Assembly (NCBI GenBank): GCA_017886205.1
Contig: JAFNEO010000037.1
Coordinates: 38,240-102,239, forward strand
Origin: Candidatus Aminicenantota bacterium
GTDB taxonomy: Bacteria; Acidobacteriota; Aminicenantia; Aminicenantales; UBA8522
Direction: 5' to 3'
Length of the DNA stretch: 64,000 bases
The translations under genes were made by a program, and so were the position numbers. Every line of letters begins with the position of its first letter. Position 1 is the first letter of the stretch. Positions 35,148-43,632 of this stretch are shown here, in pieces. Below the pieces are notes generated by a model that did no database searches, had not been told where the DNA came from, and saw only the letters and a list, made by a program, of their open reading frames with translations.

Positions 35148-35720
35148 TTACCTTCTGTACCTCCCCATCAGTTGGCCCTCGGCCAGGACATGCCCTTGCA
35201 TCGCCTTGAGCACATCGGCCTTCGAAGCGCCCGGCGGAAGGTTGAGCGCGGAATCCAGCGCGTAAAGCTTGAAGTAATACCTGTGAGTGCCCCCGGGCGG
35301 ACAAGGGCCGCCATAGCCTATCCTGCGGAAGTCGTTCTTCCCCTGTTTCGCACCGCTGGGGAGTTCTTTGTCCGGCGGCACCGCCTCCGCCAGCTCCTTG
35401 ACGCTGGCCGGCAAGTTGAATAGCACCCAGTGGACCCATGTTCCCATGGGTGCGTCCGGGTCGTCGCCGATCAAAGCGATGGTCTTGGCTCCGTCCGGGA
35501 TTCCCGTCCAGGCCAGCGGAGGTGACACGTCATCGCCGTCGCACGTATACTTCCGCGGGATCATTCCGCCCTCCTGAAACGCTTGGCTCGAGACTTTGAT
35601 CTCCATTTGTCCCCCTTCTTGAGAATTGAAGTTGGGCCCCCTGCTCAGGCCGTGGGCTAGGCCAGATAATAAAAGCAAGCCTCCCGATGATTTCAAAATG
35701 AAGCTGCAGATTCTCTTCAT
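35148..35720 (-). CDS. YbhB/YbcL (PEBP) family protein, exported form
   Basis: 190 residues from the ATG at 35720 (AGAGGA upstream), which starts a signal peptide (MKRICSFILKSSGGLLLLSGLAHG). The PEBP fold follows: KYTCDGDDVSPPLAW, ALIGDDPDAPMGTWVHWVLF, GYGGPCPPGGTHRYYFKLYALD. These match the ligand pocket. Two other starts have good Shine-Dalgarno sequences: 35777 (AAAGGAGG; adds a CPEC-containing peptide) and 35606 (just at the PEBP domain, cytoplasmic form). Function of bacterial PEBPs is unclear. Convergent with the peptidase gene. Confidence 0.85.
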   Translation of the reverse strand: MKRICSFILKSSGGLLLLSGLAHGLSRGPNFNSQEGGQMEIKVSSQAFQEGGMIPRKYTCDGDDVSPPLAWTGIPDGAKTIALIGDDPDAPMGTWVHWVLFNLPASVKELAEAVPPDKELPSGAKQGKNDFRRIGYGGPCPPGGTHRYYFKLYALDSALNLPPGASKADVLKAMQGHVLAEGQLMGRYRR

Positions 35721-35789
35721 GATTCCTCTGCCCGCCGGGCCCACATGGCGGCACTCTGGGCAGTTCGTCAACGCCATGTCGCCTCCTTT

Positions 35790-37565
35790 CTATTCCTGAT
35801 ATATGGAATCGATCAGTTCCTTGTATTTTTCTTCCACGATATTCCGTTTGACCTTGAGGGTCGGGGTGATCTCGCCCTGCTCGATCTCGAAGTCTCTGTC
35901 GAGCAGGGCGATCTTCTTGACCTTCTCGTAAGGGGCGAGGTTCGGGGTGCACCGGTCTACTTCCTCGAGCAGAAAGCGGACCACCGATTCGTTCTGGATC
36001 AAGTCCCTCCGGTTGACGTAACTCACCCCCTCTGCCTTGGCGTAGCCCTCGAGTTTTTCGAAGTCCGGGACGATCAGGGCGGCGATGAATTTCCGGCTTC
36101 CGCCGATGACCACTGCATTGGTTATATAAGGATTTTGTTTGAGCAGGTTCTCGATCGGCTGGGGCGCCACGTTCTTCCCGCCGGAGGTCACGATGAGGTC
36201 TTTTTTTCGGTCGGTGATGACCAGGAAGCCTTCTTTGTCGAGGTGGCCGATGTCGCCGGTGCGGAGCCAGCCTCCTTCCAGGGCCTCGCGCGTTTCTTGC
36301 TCTTTCCTGTAATAGCCCTTCATGATGTTCGGACCCTTGGCCAGGATCTCGCCATCCGGCGCAATCTTCACTTCGACTCCGGGGATGGGCTTTCCCACCG
36401 TCCCGAACCTCAGGTCATCAAAGGTGTTGAGGGCAATCACGGGGGAGGATTCGGTCAATCCATACCCCTCGAGGACGACGATCCCCAGGGCGTAGAAGAA
36501 TTCGGCGATGTCCTTGGCCAGCGGCGCGCCCCCCGATACGAAAAAGCGGACCCGGCCGCCGGTTTTTTCCAGAATTTTGGAAAAGACCAGCTTTTGGGCG
36601 ATATTGCGGCGCCGGCGGAGGGACGCCGGGATCGGCTCCCTTCGGAGCGTCCGCTCTCCGCAGGCCTTGCCGACCTTCAGAGCCCAGAAGAAAATCTTCT
36701 TTTTCAGGGAGGATCCGGTTAGGACACTGTCCATGACCCGGGCATAAATTTTTTCGAAGAGTCGCGGAACGCTGACCATTATGGTCGGCTTTACCTCCAG
36801 CAGGTTTGCGGCCACGGTCTCGATGCTTTCTGCGAAGGCCATGGAGACGCCGCGGGACAAGAAGGCGAACATAACCTGCCGCTCCAGGACATGGGAGAGA
36901 GGAAGAAAGGACAGGTCGGTGTCCTTATCGCTAAACGGTATGATCGTGGCCAGCGTCTCCACGTTGCTTGTGAAGTTAGCGTGGGTGAGCATGACCCCCT
37001 TGGGGATACCCGTAGTTCCGGATGTGTAGATGATCGAAGCCGTATCATCGGGTTTGACCGCCTGGGCGGTTATCTCGAAGAGGCGGGGATCGGCCCGCCG
37101 GGCCTTCTCACCTTCGGCCTTGATCCGGTCGAGGGGAAGGACAGTCGCAACAGGCTGCGATTCGAAAGACGCGAAATAAACGACTTTGGCAAGGTCCTTT
37201 TTCACCGCGGCCGTTTTCTCCCAGAGCTTCCGGTCAGAGACGATCACGACCTTGGCATCCGAGTCATTGATGATGTACTTGATCTGCTCCGGGACCAGAG
37301 ACGTATAGATGGGGACCGTGATCGCGCCGAGAGTCAGGATGGCGTAGTCGGTCATCGCCCACCAGGGGCCGTTTTCTGCCAGCAGGATGACCTTGTCGCC
37401 GGGAGCGACACCGAGGCCTCTAAGGCCCAAGGCGATGCGCTCCACTTCGCCCCTAACCTCTTCCGTTGACAGGGGCATGTATATGCCGTCCTTCTTATAG
37501 AGAAGAAGGGCCGGTTTCTTATAGGTATCCGTCAGCCGAAGAAACAAGCGAGGAATCGTCTGCAT
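35790..37565 (-). CDS. Long-chain fatty acid-CoA ligase (AMP-forming)
   Basis: 591 residues of the ANL superfamily (FadD15-like). The P-loop IYTSGTTGIPKGVMLTHAN, the VLEGYGLTESSPVIALN adenylate motif, GWLRTGDIGHLDKEGFL with the hinge Asp, and the lysine region KDLIVTSGGKNVAPQPIE are complete. It activates fatty acids to acyl-AMP and acyl-CoA for beta-oxidation or lipid synthesis. ATG at 37565 has GAGGAGG upstream. Upstream region contains the 19-bp-period repeats at 37621-37665. Confidence 0.92.
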   Translation of the reverse strand: MQTIPRLFLRLTDTYKKPALLLYKKDGIYMPLSTEEVRGEVERIALGLRGLGVAPGDKVILLAENGPWWAMTDYAILTLGAITVPIYTSLVPEQIKYIINDSDAKVVIVSDRKLWEKTAAVKKDLAKVVYFASFESQPVATVLPLDRIKAEGEKARRADPRLFEITAQAVKPDDTASIIYTSGTTGIPKGVMLTHANFTSNVETLATIIPFSDKDTDLSFLPLSHVLERQVMFAFLSRGVSMAFAESIETVAANLLEVKPTIMVSVPRLFEKIYARVMDSVLTGSSLKKKIFFWALKVGKACGERTLRREPIPASLRRRRNIAQKLVFSKILEKTGGRVRFFVSGGAPLAKDIAEFFYALGIVVLEGYGLTESSPVIALNTFDDLRFGTVGKPIPGVEVKIAPDGEILAKGPNIMKGYYRKEQETREALEGGWLRTGDIGHLDKEGFLVITDRKKDLIVTSGGKNVAPQPIENLLKQNPYITNAVVIGGSRKFIAALIVPDFEKLEGYAKAEGVSYVNRRDLIQNESVVRFLLEEVDRCTPNLAPYEKVKKIALLDRDFEIEQGEITPTLKVKRNIVEEKYKELIDSIYQE

Positions 37566-37620
37566 CGCGGCCTCCTCTGGTGGATCGGATATACTCTATA
37601 TACTCAAATCACCCACCCAT

Positions 37621-37665
37621 GTCCATCGTGAAGACACCTGTCCATGTCAAAATTGCCCGTCCATC
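37621..37665. repeat. Three GTCCAT direct repeats with a 19-base period
   Basis: GTCCAT occurs at 37621, 37640 and 37659, each spaced exactly 19 bases apart and embedded in otherwise different sequence. It sits between the methyltransferase stop and the acyl-CoA ligase start, that is in the ligase promoter region. Regular spacing suggests protein-binding half-sites. Confidence 0.5.
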
Positions 37666-37681
37666 GCGGACACGTCCGGGG

Positions 37682-38305
37682 CTATAAAGGAGCGGCCAGG
37701 ACCACGGCGCAGGTTCCGGCGGCGATGTTCTGGCGCTCCACTTCCCGAAGGCCGTTTTCTCTAAGCAGGGCGCGCAGGCCTCCCCTCCGGAAGAAGTCGC
37801 GGCCGTTCCGGAAATGGCTGCGTCCGGCCATACGTTCGACGGCCGAAACGTAGAGGTAGGCCGTTCTAGAAGCGGTATCCCAGGGCCTTTCGAAGTCGAC
37901 CACGACCAATCGGCCGTCCGGAGCAAGGAGGCTTTTCGCCTCACTGAGCAGCCTGGCACGGAACTCTGTCTCCATTTCGTGCAGGGCGAATGAAATGACA
38001 ATACCCCGGAAAGTGGCGGGCCGAAACGGCGTTCGGGCGGCGTCGGCGCATAAGAAAGAAACTTGCCGCCGGCGAGAGGCCGCATATTTCAGCATTTTGA
38101 GGTTGATGTCCAGCCCCACAGCGGGACTGCCCCGCCGCCACAGCTGTCCGGCTTGGGTGCCCGGACCGCAACAGAGGTCGAGCGCCGGAAAAAGGTCGTT
38201 CTTGAGGACGAAGTCTCGGACTTTTTGCCGGATCCCCTGGAGCGGGACTTCCAGAATCCCCGTATAAAGCATCCCCGGTAGATACCAGCGGCCTCTTGTC
38301 GTCAT
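37682..38305 (-). CDS. Class I SAM-dependent methyltransferase
   Basis: 207 residues. The Rossmann fold is clear: motif I ALDLCCGPGTQAG (42-54), motif II GLDINLKMLKYA with the acidic residue for ribose, CADAARTPFRPATF and IVISFALHEM. It resembles UbiE/COQ5-like enzymes; the substrate is unknown. The start is uncertain: the ATG at 38305 has weak Shine-Dalgarno support, and one at 38272 (MLYTG) with GGGG nearby is an alternative. Located between the acyl-CoA ligase and a divergent RACo-like gene. Confidence 0.8.
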   Translation of the reverse strand: MTTRGRWYLPGMLYTGILEVPLQGIRQKVRDFVLKNDLFPALDLCCGPGTQAGQLWRRGSPAVGLDINLKMLKYAASRRRQVSFLCADAARTPFRPATFRGIVISFALHEMETEFRARLLSEAKSLLAPDGRLVVVDFERPWDTASRTAYLYVSAVERMAGRSHFRNGRDFFRRGGLRALLRENGLREVERQNIAAGTCAVVLAAPL

Positions 38306-38401
38306 CAGGCGGCGAACTTAACACACCGCCGTCGATCATGTCAAAAACTCTCCTGCTATCGGGACGAAGGACTGGGGTGAGAAAGCCCGTCGAAGACTGA
38401 C

Positions 38402-38428
38402 TTGTCAAAACGGCGTGAAAAATATAAC
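38402..38428 (+). promoter_or_regulatory. Possible promoter for the RACo-like gene
   Basis: TTGTCA (38402-38407) and TATAAC (38423-38428) with a 15-base spacer, or TAACCT at 17 bases. Roughly 25 bases before the ATG at 38453. Confidence 0.4.
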
Positions 38429-38452
38429 CTAGGAAGGATTTATGGTGGATAG

Positions 38453-40213
38453 ATGGCCTACATGATCAGAGTCTCCTCCCACGGTCAGACGATTGCGGCC
38501 GAGAAAAAAGACATCCTGGCCGATAAGCTCCAGCAGGCGGGGGTTCCGCTCAACCTTTACTGCAACAAGCGCGGCCTCTGCGGGAAATGCTTCGTCGAAA
38601 TCGTCACCGGCCGACGGCCGGACCTCGGAGAGAAGGAAAAGTTCTGGCTCAAGCAGAAGGACCTGAGCGCCGATCACCGGCTGTCCTGCCAGTACGAGGT
38701 CGACGGAGACGTCGTGGTCAACGTTCCCGTCTCTTCCACTCACGAGAGCGTCCCGATCCTCCCCTCAATCCCCCGCTCTGCCGTCATCCCCGATCCGGCG
38801 GTAAAAAAGTACTACCTCGAGCTTCCCAAGCCGGAAATCTCTTCTCCCGATTCCCTGTTCGAGCGGATTCTCACGGGCCTGGGAGCAAAGTCGCTAAAGA
38901 TCCCAATGGAAATTTTGAGGGGGCTGGGGTCCATGCTGAAAGAGGCCGGGCAGAAAGTGACGGTGATCGTCCATCGGGAATCGGAGGTCATCGCCGTCGA
39001 GCCGGGCAATACCCTCGGCCAGAACTTCGGCCTCGCCATCGACGTTGGGACGACGACCTTGGTCATGGAGCTGGTTGATGTCGAGTCCGGAAGGACGCTG
39101 GACATGGAAGCGGCCCTCAACAGCCAATCCAAACGCGGAGCCGATGTCATATCCCGCCTCACCTATGCGCTGTCGGAAACGAAGAATGCGGCCGAGCTTC
39201 GGGATCTGGTCCTTGGGACCCTCAGCCAGATGGCCCGTCGGCTGCTCGTGCGCAATCGGGTCTCCCCCGGTTCTGTCTACGAGGTCGTCGTCTCCGGGAA
39301 CACCGCCATGAGCCATCTCCTCCTCGGAGTTCCGGTTGATACTCTGGCGACGGCCCCGTACCATGCCGTTTTCTCTCGACTTCCCGGCCTGAACGCCCGA
39401 GAGGTCGGCCTGGCCATCCATCCGCATGGAAAGGCCTACTTCGCACCCAACATCAAGAGTTTCGTCGGCGGGGATATCTCTTCCGGGATCCTGGCCGCGC
39501 GGCTGGCCGCCCGGTCAGGCAACTACCTCTTCCTCGACCTCGGGACCAACGGCGAGATCGTCCTCAAAGCCGGAGAGGAACTGGTCGCTACCTCCACGGC
39601 GGCCGGCCCGGCATTTGAAGGCATGAACATCAGCTGCGGAATGCCGGCCCTCCCCGGGGCTATCTACAGGGCCGAGGACAACGGTTCCATCCAAACTTCG
39701 ACGATCGGCAACAGCCCTGCCCAAGGCGTCTGCGGGACGGGTCTCATCGACCTCATCGCCGCATTTCTTGCCCGGGGGGAGATCGTCCCCGGCGGTGCTA
39801 TCCAGAACCCGACCAGAAGGCTCCCGGTGGCTGCGGGCATCGTCCTGACCCAGGACGATGTCCGGCAGATGCAGCTCGCCTGCGCCGCGATCAAGAGCGG
39901 TACCCGGCTGATGCTCAAGGCCAACGGCATGTCTGTCGAAAGGCTGGACGGGATCTTTATTGCCGGGGCCTTCGGCAGCTACCTCAACATCGGGAATAGC
40001 ATGGCGCTCGGCCTTCTGCCTCGGATAGACGAAAAGCGCGTCGTGTTCATCGGCAATGCTTCCCTCGCCGGAGCCCGTCTTCTCCTTGTCGCCAAGGAGG
40101 AGCGCGAGGAGGTCGAGGCCCTCGTCCAGAGGATCCATTACCTGTCGCTGGCCTCCGACCGAGAGTTCCAGGACTATTTCATCCGGGCCCTTGAGTTCAC
40201 CGCCTGGCCTTGA
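38453..40213 (+). CDS. RACo-like 2Fe-2S ferredoxin / ASKHA ATPase (DUF4445)
   Basis: 586 residues. The N-terminal 2Fe-2S domain carries Cys37, Cys43, Cys46 and Cys79 (LYCNKRGLCGKC ... LSCQ), the C-x5-C-x2-C spacing of this family. The linker leads to an ASKHA actin-like ATPase (AIDVGTTTLVMELVD, VVSGNTAMSHLLLG, FLDLGTNGEIVLKAG, GTGLIDLIAAF, FIAGAFGSYLNIG). Such proteins reductively reactivate Co(II) corrinoid proteins in methyltransferase systems. No corrinoid protein or methyltransferase partner is within the window, so the target is elsewhere or different. Confidence 0.88.
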   Translation: MAYMIRVSSHGQTIAAEKKDILADKLQQAGVPLNLYCNKRGLCGKCFVEIVTGRRPDLGEKEKFWLKQKDLSADHRLSCQYEVDGDVVVNVPVSSTHESVPILPSIPRSAVIPDPAVKKYYLELPKPEISSPDSLFERILTGLGAKSLKIPMEILRGLGSMLKEAGQKVTVIVHRESEVIAVEPGNTLGQNFGLAIDVGTTTLVMELVDVESGRTLDMEAALNSQSKRGADVISRLTYALSETKNAAELRDLVLGTLSQMARRLLVRNRVSPGSVYEVVVSGNTAMSHLLLGVPVDTLATAPYHAVFSRLPGLNAREVGLAIHPHGKAYFAPNIKSFVGGDISSGILAARLAARSGNYLFLDLGTNGEIVLKAGEELVATSTAAGPAFEGMNISCGMPALPGAIYRAEDNGSIQTSTIGNSPAQGVCGTGLIDLIAAFLARGEIVPGGAIQNPTRRLPVAAGIVLTQDDVRQMQLACAAIKSGTRLMLKANGMSVERLDGIFIAGAFGSYLNIGNSMALGLLPRIDEKRVVFIGNASLAGARLLLVAKEEREEVEALVQRIHYLSLASDREFQDYFIRALEFTAWP

Positions 40214-40257
40214 CAGGCAAGCGGCCGCTCGCTGACAACCCGGCGGTTGCGCCGACC

Positions 40258-43200
40258 CTAGAGCTTCACCTCTTCAGGTGCCCTCAAGGGCTTAAGTTTG
40301 TTTTGCTCGAGCACCTTGTTGAGGGCCGGAATATCCTCCCCGATGATCCGGTTCATCTGTCCGACCAAGTCTTCGACCAGCTGTTTTATCTGTTCGATCT
40401 GGGAGAGGTCCGTTTTCGTCGGGGCGGAGGGAAAACCGCTGATCGACATCCCGAGCATGATGATTTGTTGGTTGAGCGAACCTCCGCGCAGGGCAAGCTC
40501 CCGGGTCATCAAGGTGGAGCCGAATTCCTTGGGAACGACCTTTTCCTCGATGGCTCGGAACTTATCGGAAAAGCCTTGAATGGAGCTGTCCAAAGTCGCC
40601 TCGACCTGGCCTCCCTTTTTGAGGTCTTGGGCGAGGGTGTCGAGCTGGCGCCGGAGGTTGGTCGCCGCCGTGATCGCCAGCCCCATTTCCTTCGACATGG
40701 CCAGGATTTCTGCCAGCGCTTCGTACTGGGCCATGAGGTCCGTTTCGGTCATCTGGAAACGCGGGTCCGCCAGGACGACGGTTTCTTTGCGGAATTTCTG
40801 ACCATCTACAGAGAGTTCCACGGTGAATTTGCCGGGAGCGATAAGCGGCAGGGCAACGACCCCAAGGCCCGGATGAGTGATCTTTTTTCCCTCTTTGGTT
40901 TTGGGTACGGTCTGGAGGTTCCAGTAATCCCGTAGGATGCCTTCCTTGATGTTGAGGTTGAACTCGAAGACGGGTTCGTCCTTGGCGTTGAGGATCGAGA
41001 CCTTCGGCTTTTCCTTGGGCTTTGCCTGGAGATAGGATGTTACGGCCAGGCCGTACTGCGGGTTCTTGGCGGCAAAGGCGGGTTTAGTAAAAGATTCGCG
41101 CCTGGCCGACTGGTAATAGGCCGTCGCCGGCCTGACGTTGAAGAGATGGACGGGTGAGGCGAGGACCTCGAGAGTCATCTCCTGCAGGTAGGAGATGTCT
41201 TCCAGAATCCAGACGCCCCGGCCGTGCGTTCCGATGATGAGGTCGTTGTCCCGGGGATGGACGGCGATATCATGCACGGCCACGGTCGGCAGGTCGTTCT
41301 TCAACGAGAACCAGGATAGGCCGCCGTCCAGGGAGGCAAAAATGCCGAATTCAATCCCCACAAAAAGAAGGTTCTTGTTCTTGACATCCTCACGGACGAC
41401 ATGGACCCAGCCGAACGGGAGGTTCCCTTTGATAGGTTTCCAGGTCTTGCCGTAGTCTGTCGTCTTGTACACATAAGCGGCGTAATCGTCGGTCCGGTGG
41501 CCGTCGAAGGCGGCATAGGCCGAACCGGCGTCAAAATGCGAGGCCTCCACTCGCGAGCACCAAGTGTTCCGGGGAAGCCCCTTGAAGTTGCCGATGACAT
41601 TGGTCCAGGTCCTCCCGCCGTCCCGCGTGACCTGTAGGTTGCCGTCATCCGTTCCACACCAGATCATCCCTTTCTCCAGCGGAGACTCGGCGATTGTGGT
41701 GATGGTGCAGTGCATCTCTGCGCCGCTGTTGTCCAGGGTGATCGGGCCTCCCGAGTCCTTCTGCTTCTCCGGGTCGTTGGTCGTAAGGTCCGGGCTGATA
41801 ATCTCCCAGCTTACTCCCCGGTCGGTGGACTTGAAGAGAACATGGCCGCCCGTATAGACGGTGCTCGAATCGTGAGGGGAAAGATGAATGGGCGAATTCC
41901 AGTTGAACCGGAAGGGCGGATCGGCCAACCCCGCCGTCGGCCGGATCGCCTTGTTCCTAAAGATCCGCCAATCATACCGGTAGAGACCGTTCATTTGCGA
42001 GTTGCCGTATACCGTGTTCGGGTCAAGGGGATCGGCCTGGGTGAAAAAGCCGTCTCCGCTGCCGATGGAAACCCAGTCGTCGTTGGTAATCCCGATGACG
42101 TCGGACGTGGCGCTGGGCCCTCCCCAGCTCCCGTTGTCCTGGAGGCCGCAGTACACATAGTAGGGCCGGCGCAGGTCGTAGCCGATCTGATAGACCTCGG
42201 CCAAGTCCATACTCTGGATAGGAAGCCAGGTCTTACCGCCGTCATGGGAGAGGTCGATCCCGCCGTCGTTTCCGGCGATGAGACGGAGAGGGTTGGAGGG
42301 GTCGATCCAGAGCGCATGGTGGTCGGAATGCATGCCGGCGCCGATGGCTTTGAACTTCTGGCCTCCGTCGGTGGAGACATGAAAACCGGTCGACTGCACA
42401 TAGACGACCTTGTCGTTCGTTGGGTCGACGCGGATGTGGCTGTAGTAAAATGGACGCGTGTTGACGCGCCTGTAAGTCTCAGCATCGCACATCCGCTTCC
42501 AGCTCTCGCCCCGGTCCTCGGACCGCCAGATGCCTCCATCCTTGTGCTCGATCAGAGCGTAGACCACGCCGGGCATGCTGCGGGCGACATCGAGCCCGAT
42601 CCGTCCCAGGATTCCTTCCGGCAGGTCCTTGGTCAGCTTCATCCAGGTCTCTCCGCCGTCGGTTGTCTTATAGAGGCCGCTTCCCGGCCCGCCACTCGAA
42701 AAGGTGTAAGGCAGCCGGCGGTGCTCATAAGCGGCGGCGTAGAGCGTCCGGCTGTCGGACGGGTCCATGGCCAGGTCGGCGCAGCCTGTATTTTCATTGA
42801 CATGAAGGGCTTTTTTCCAGGTCTCTCCGCCGTCAATCGTCTTGAAGACGCCCCGATCGGCGTTGGGCCCCCAGAGATGGCCCATGGCGGCAACATAGAC
42901 GATGTTGGGGTCGCCCGGGTTGATGATGATCCGGCTGATATGGCGGGTTTCCTTGAGTCCCATATTCGTCCAGGTTTTCCCCCCGTCGGTGGTCTTATAG
43001 ACGCCGTCGCCGATAGTGACACTGTTCCGGCAGGTGGACTCACCGGTCCCCACCCAGACAATGTCCGGGTGGGACTGAGCGATCGTGACGTCACCGACGG
43101 ATACCGTGGCCTCTTTGAAAAAAACCGGGCTCCAGGTCACGCCGCCGTTTTCCGACTTCCATACTCCGCTGGGCCCGATGGCTGCGTAGATCGTCCAGGG

Positions 43201-43392
43201 TTTCTTCTCAACGGCCTCGATGTCCACGGTGCGGCCGCCCATCACCGCCGGGCCGATCCCCCGCCAGGACATCTTTTCGAAAAGGCCTCCGACCTTCTCG
43301 GCGCTCTGTCCCCCCGCCAGTGAAGGGATCAGAAGGGCGCCAATGGATAGATAGGCCAGCCATCTTCCGTTCCGGGTCTTTCGAGGGTTCAT
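40258..43392 (-). CDS. Secreted VPS10/sortilin-like BNR beta-propeller protein
   Basis: 1044 residues with signal peptide (LAYLSIGALLIPSLAGG). The mature part opens with MSWRGIGPAVMGGRTVDIEA, the family signature. Many repeats of TDGGKTW/SEDRGESW (BNR, Asp-box) form a ten-bladed propeller over about 40-740 (for example KTTDGGETWMKLTKDLP). A helical C-terminal domain (about 880-1020) follows. Family members are abundant in Acidobacteriota and annotated as glycosyl hydrolases, but catalytic activity is not shown here. ATG at 43392 has AGGAGGAG upstream, and TATAAT (complement at 43432-43437) may be its -10 element. Confidence 0.88.
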   Translation of the reverse strand: MNPRKTRNGRWLAYLSIGALLIPSLAGGQSAEKVGGLFEKMSWRGIGPAVMGGRTVDIEAVEKKPWTIYAAIGPSGVWKSENGGVTWSPVFFKEATVSVGDVTIAQSHPDIVWVGTGESTCRNSVTIGDGVYKTTDGGKTWTNMGLKETRHISRIIINPGDPNIVYVAAMGHLWGPNADRGVFKTIDGGETWKKALHVNENTGCADLAMDPSDSRTLYAAAYEHRRLPYTFSSGGPGSGLYKTTDGGETWMKLTKDLPEGILGRIGLDVARSMPGVVYALIEHKDGGIWRSEDRGESWKRMCDAETYRRVNTRPFYYSHIRVDPTNDKVVYVQSTGFHVSTDGGQKFKAIGAGMHSDHHALWIDPSNPLRLIAGNDGGIDLSHDGGKTWLPIQSMDLAEVYQIGYDLRRPYYVYCGLQDNGSWGGPSATSDVIGITNDDWVSIGSGDGFFTQADPLDPNTVYGNSQMNGLYRYDWRIFRNKAIRPTAGLADPPFRFNWNSPIHLSPHDSSTVYTGGHVLFKSTDRGVSWEIISPDLTTNDPEKQKDSGGPITLDNSGAEMHCTITTIAESPLEKGMIWCGTDDGNLQVTRDGGRTWTNVIGNFKGLPRNTWCSRVEASHFDAGSAYAAFDGHRTDDYAAYVYKTTDYGKTWKPIKGNLPFGWVHVVREDVKNKNLLFVGIEFGIFASLDGGLSWFSLKNDLPTVAVHDIAVHPRDNDLIIGTHGRGVWILEDISYLQEMTLEVLASPVHLFNVRPATAYYQSARRESFTKPAFAAKNPQYGLAVTSYLQAKPKEKPKVSILNAKDEPVFEFNLNIKEGILRDYWNLQTVPKTKEGKKITHPGLGVVALPLIAPGKFTVELSVDGQKFRKETVVLADPRFQMTETDLMAQYEALAEILAMSKEMGLAITAATNLRRQLDTLAQDLKKGGQVEATLDSSIQGFSDKFRAIEEKVVPKEFGSTLMTRELALRGGSLNQQIIMLGMSISGFPSAPTKTDLSQIEQIKQLVEDLVGQMNRIIGEDIPALNKVLEQNKLKPLRAPEEVKL

Positions 43393-43489
43393 TTCTCCTC
43401 CTAGGATATCTTTGCTTGCGGCGAGTTTTTCATTATAAGATAGGTCCTCCGGAATTCATAGGCCTTGAACAATCCGGGCTGCCATCCGT

Positions 43490-43624
43490 ATGAATTCTTC
43501 GATGATAACCGCGCCTCGAGAAATCGGATATCCACGGCTGATCATCAAGGGCGAGGGCCAGGCGGAGCTCGTCTACGACTCTCTTAAAGGCGGATATAAA
43601 ACGAAGTCCGTCGTTCTTCAGTAG
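43490..43624 (+). pseudogene. Possible remnant coding fragment, 44 codons
   Basis: A frame from 43490 to 43624 reads EIGYPRLIIKGEGQAELVYDSLKGG and ends KSVVLQ. It has the composition and strand pattern of a protein C-terminus rather than of random frame. No Shine-Dalgarno precedes the ATG, and a stop lies just upstream. It may be the tail of a deleted secreted enzyme. Not recognised, low confidence. Confidence 0.3.
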
Positions 43625-43632
43625 TCCGGTTT

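Noticed and set aside
41710-43323. 537-codon plus-strand frame antisense to the propeller gene
   Set aside because: The opposite strand has the obvious BNR repeats and signal peptide; the frame is open only because stop codons are rare antisense to GC-rich codons.
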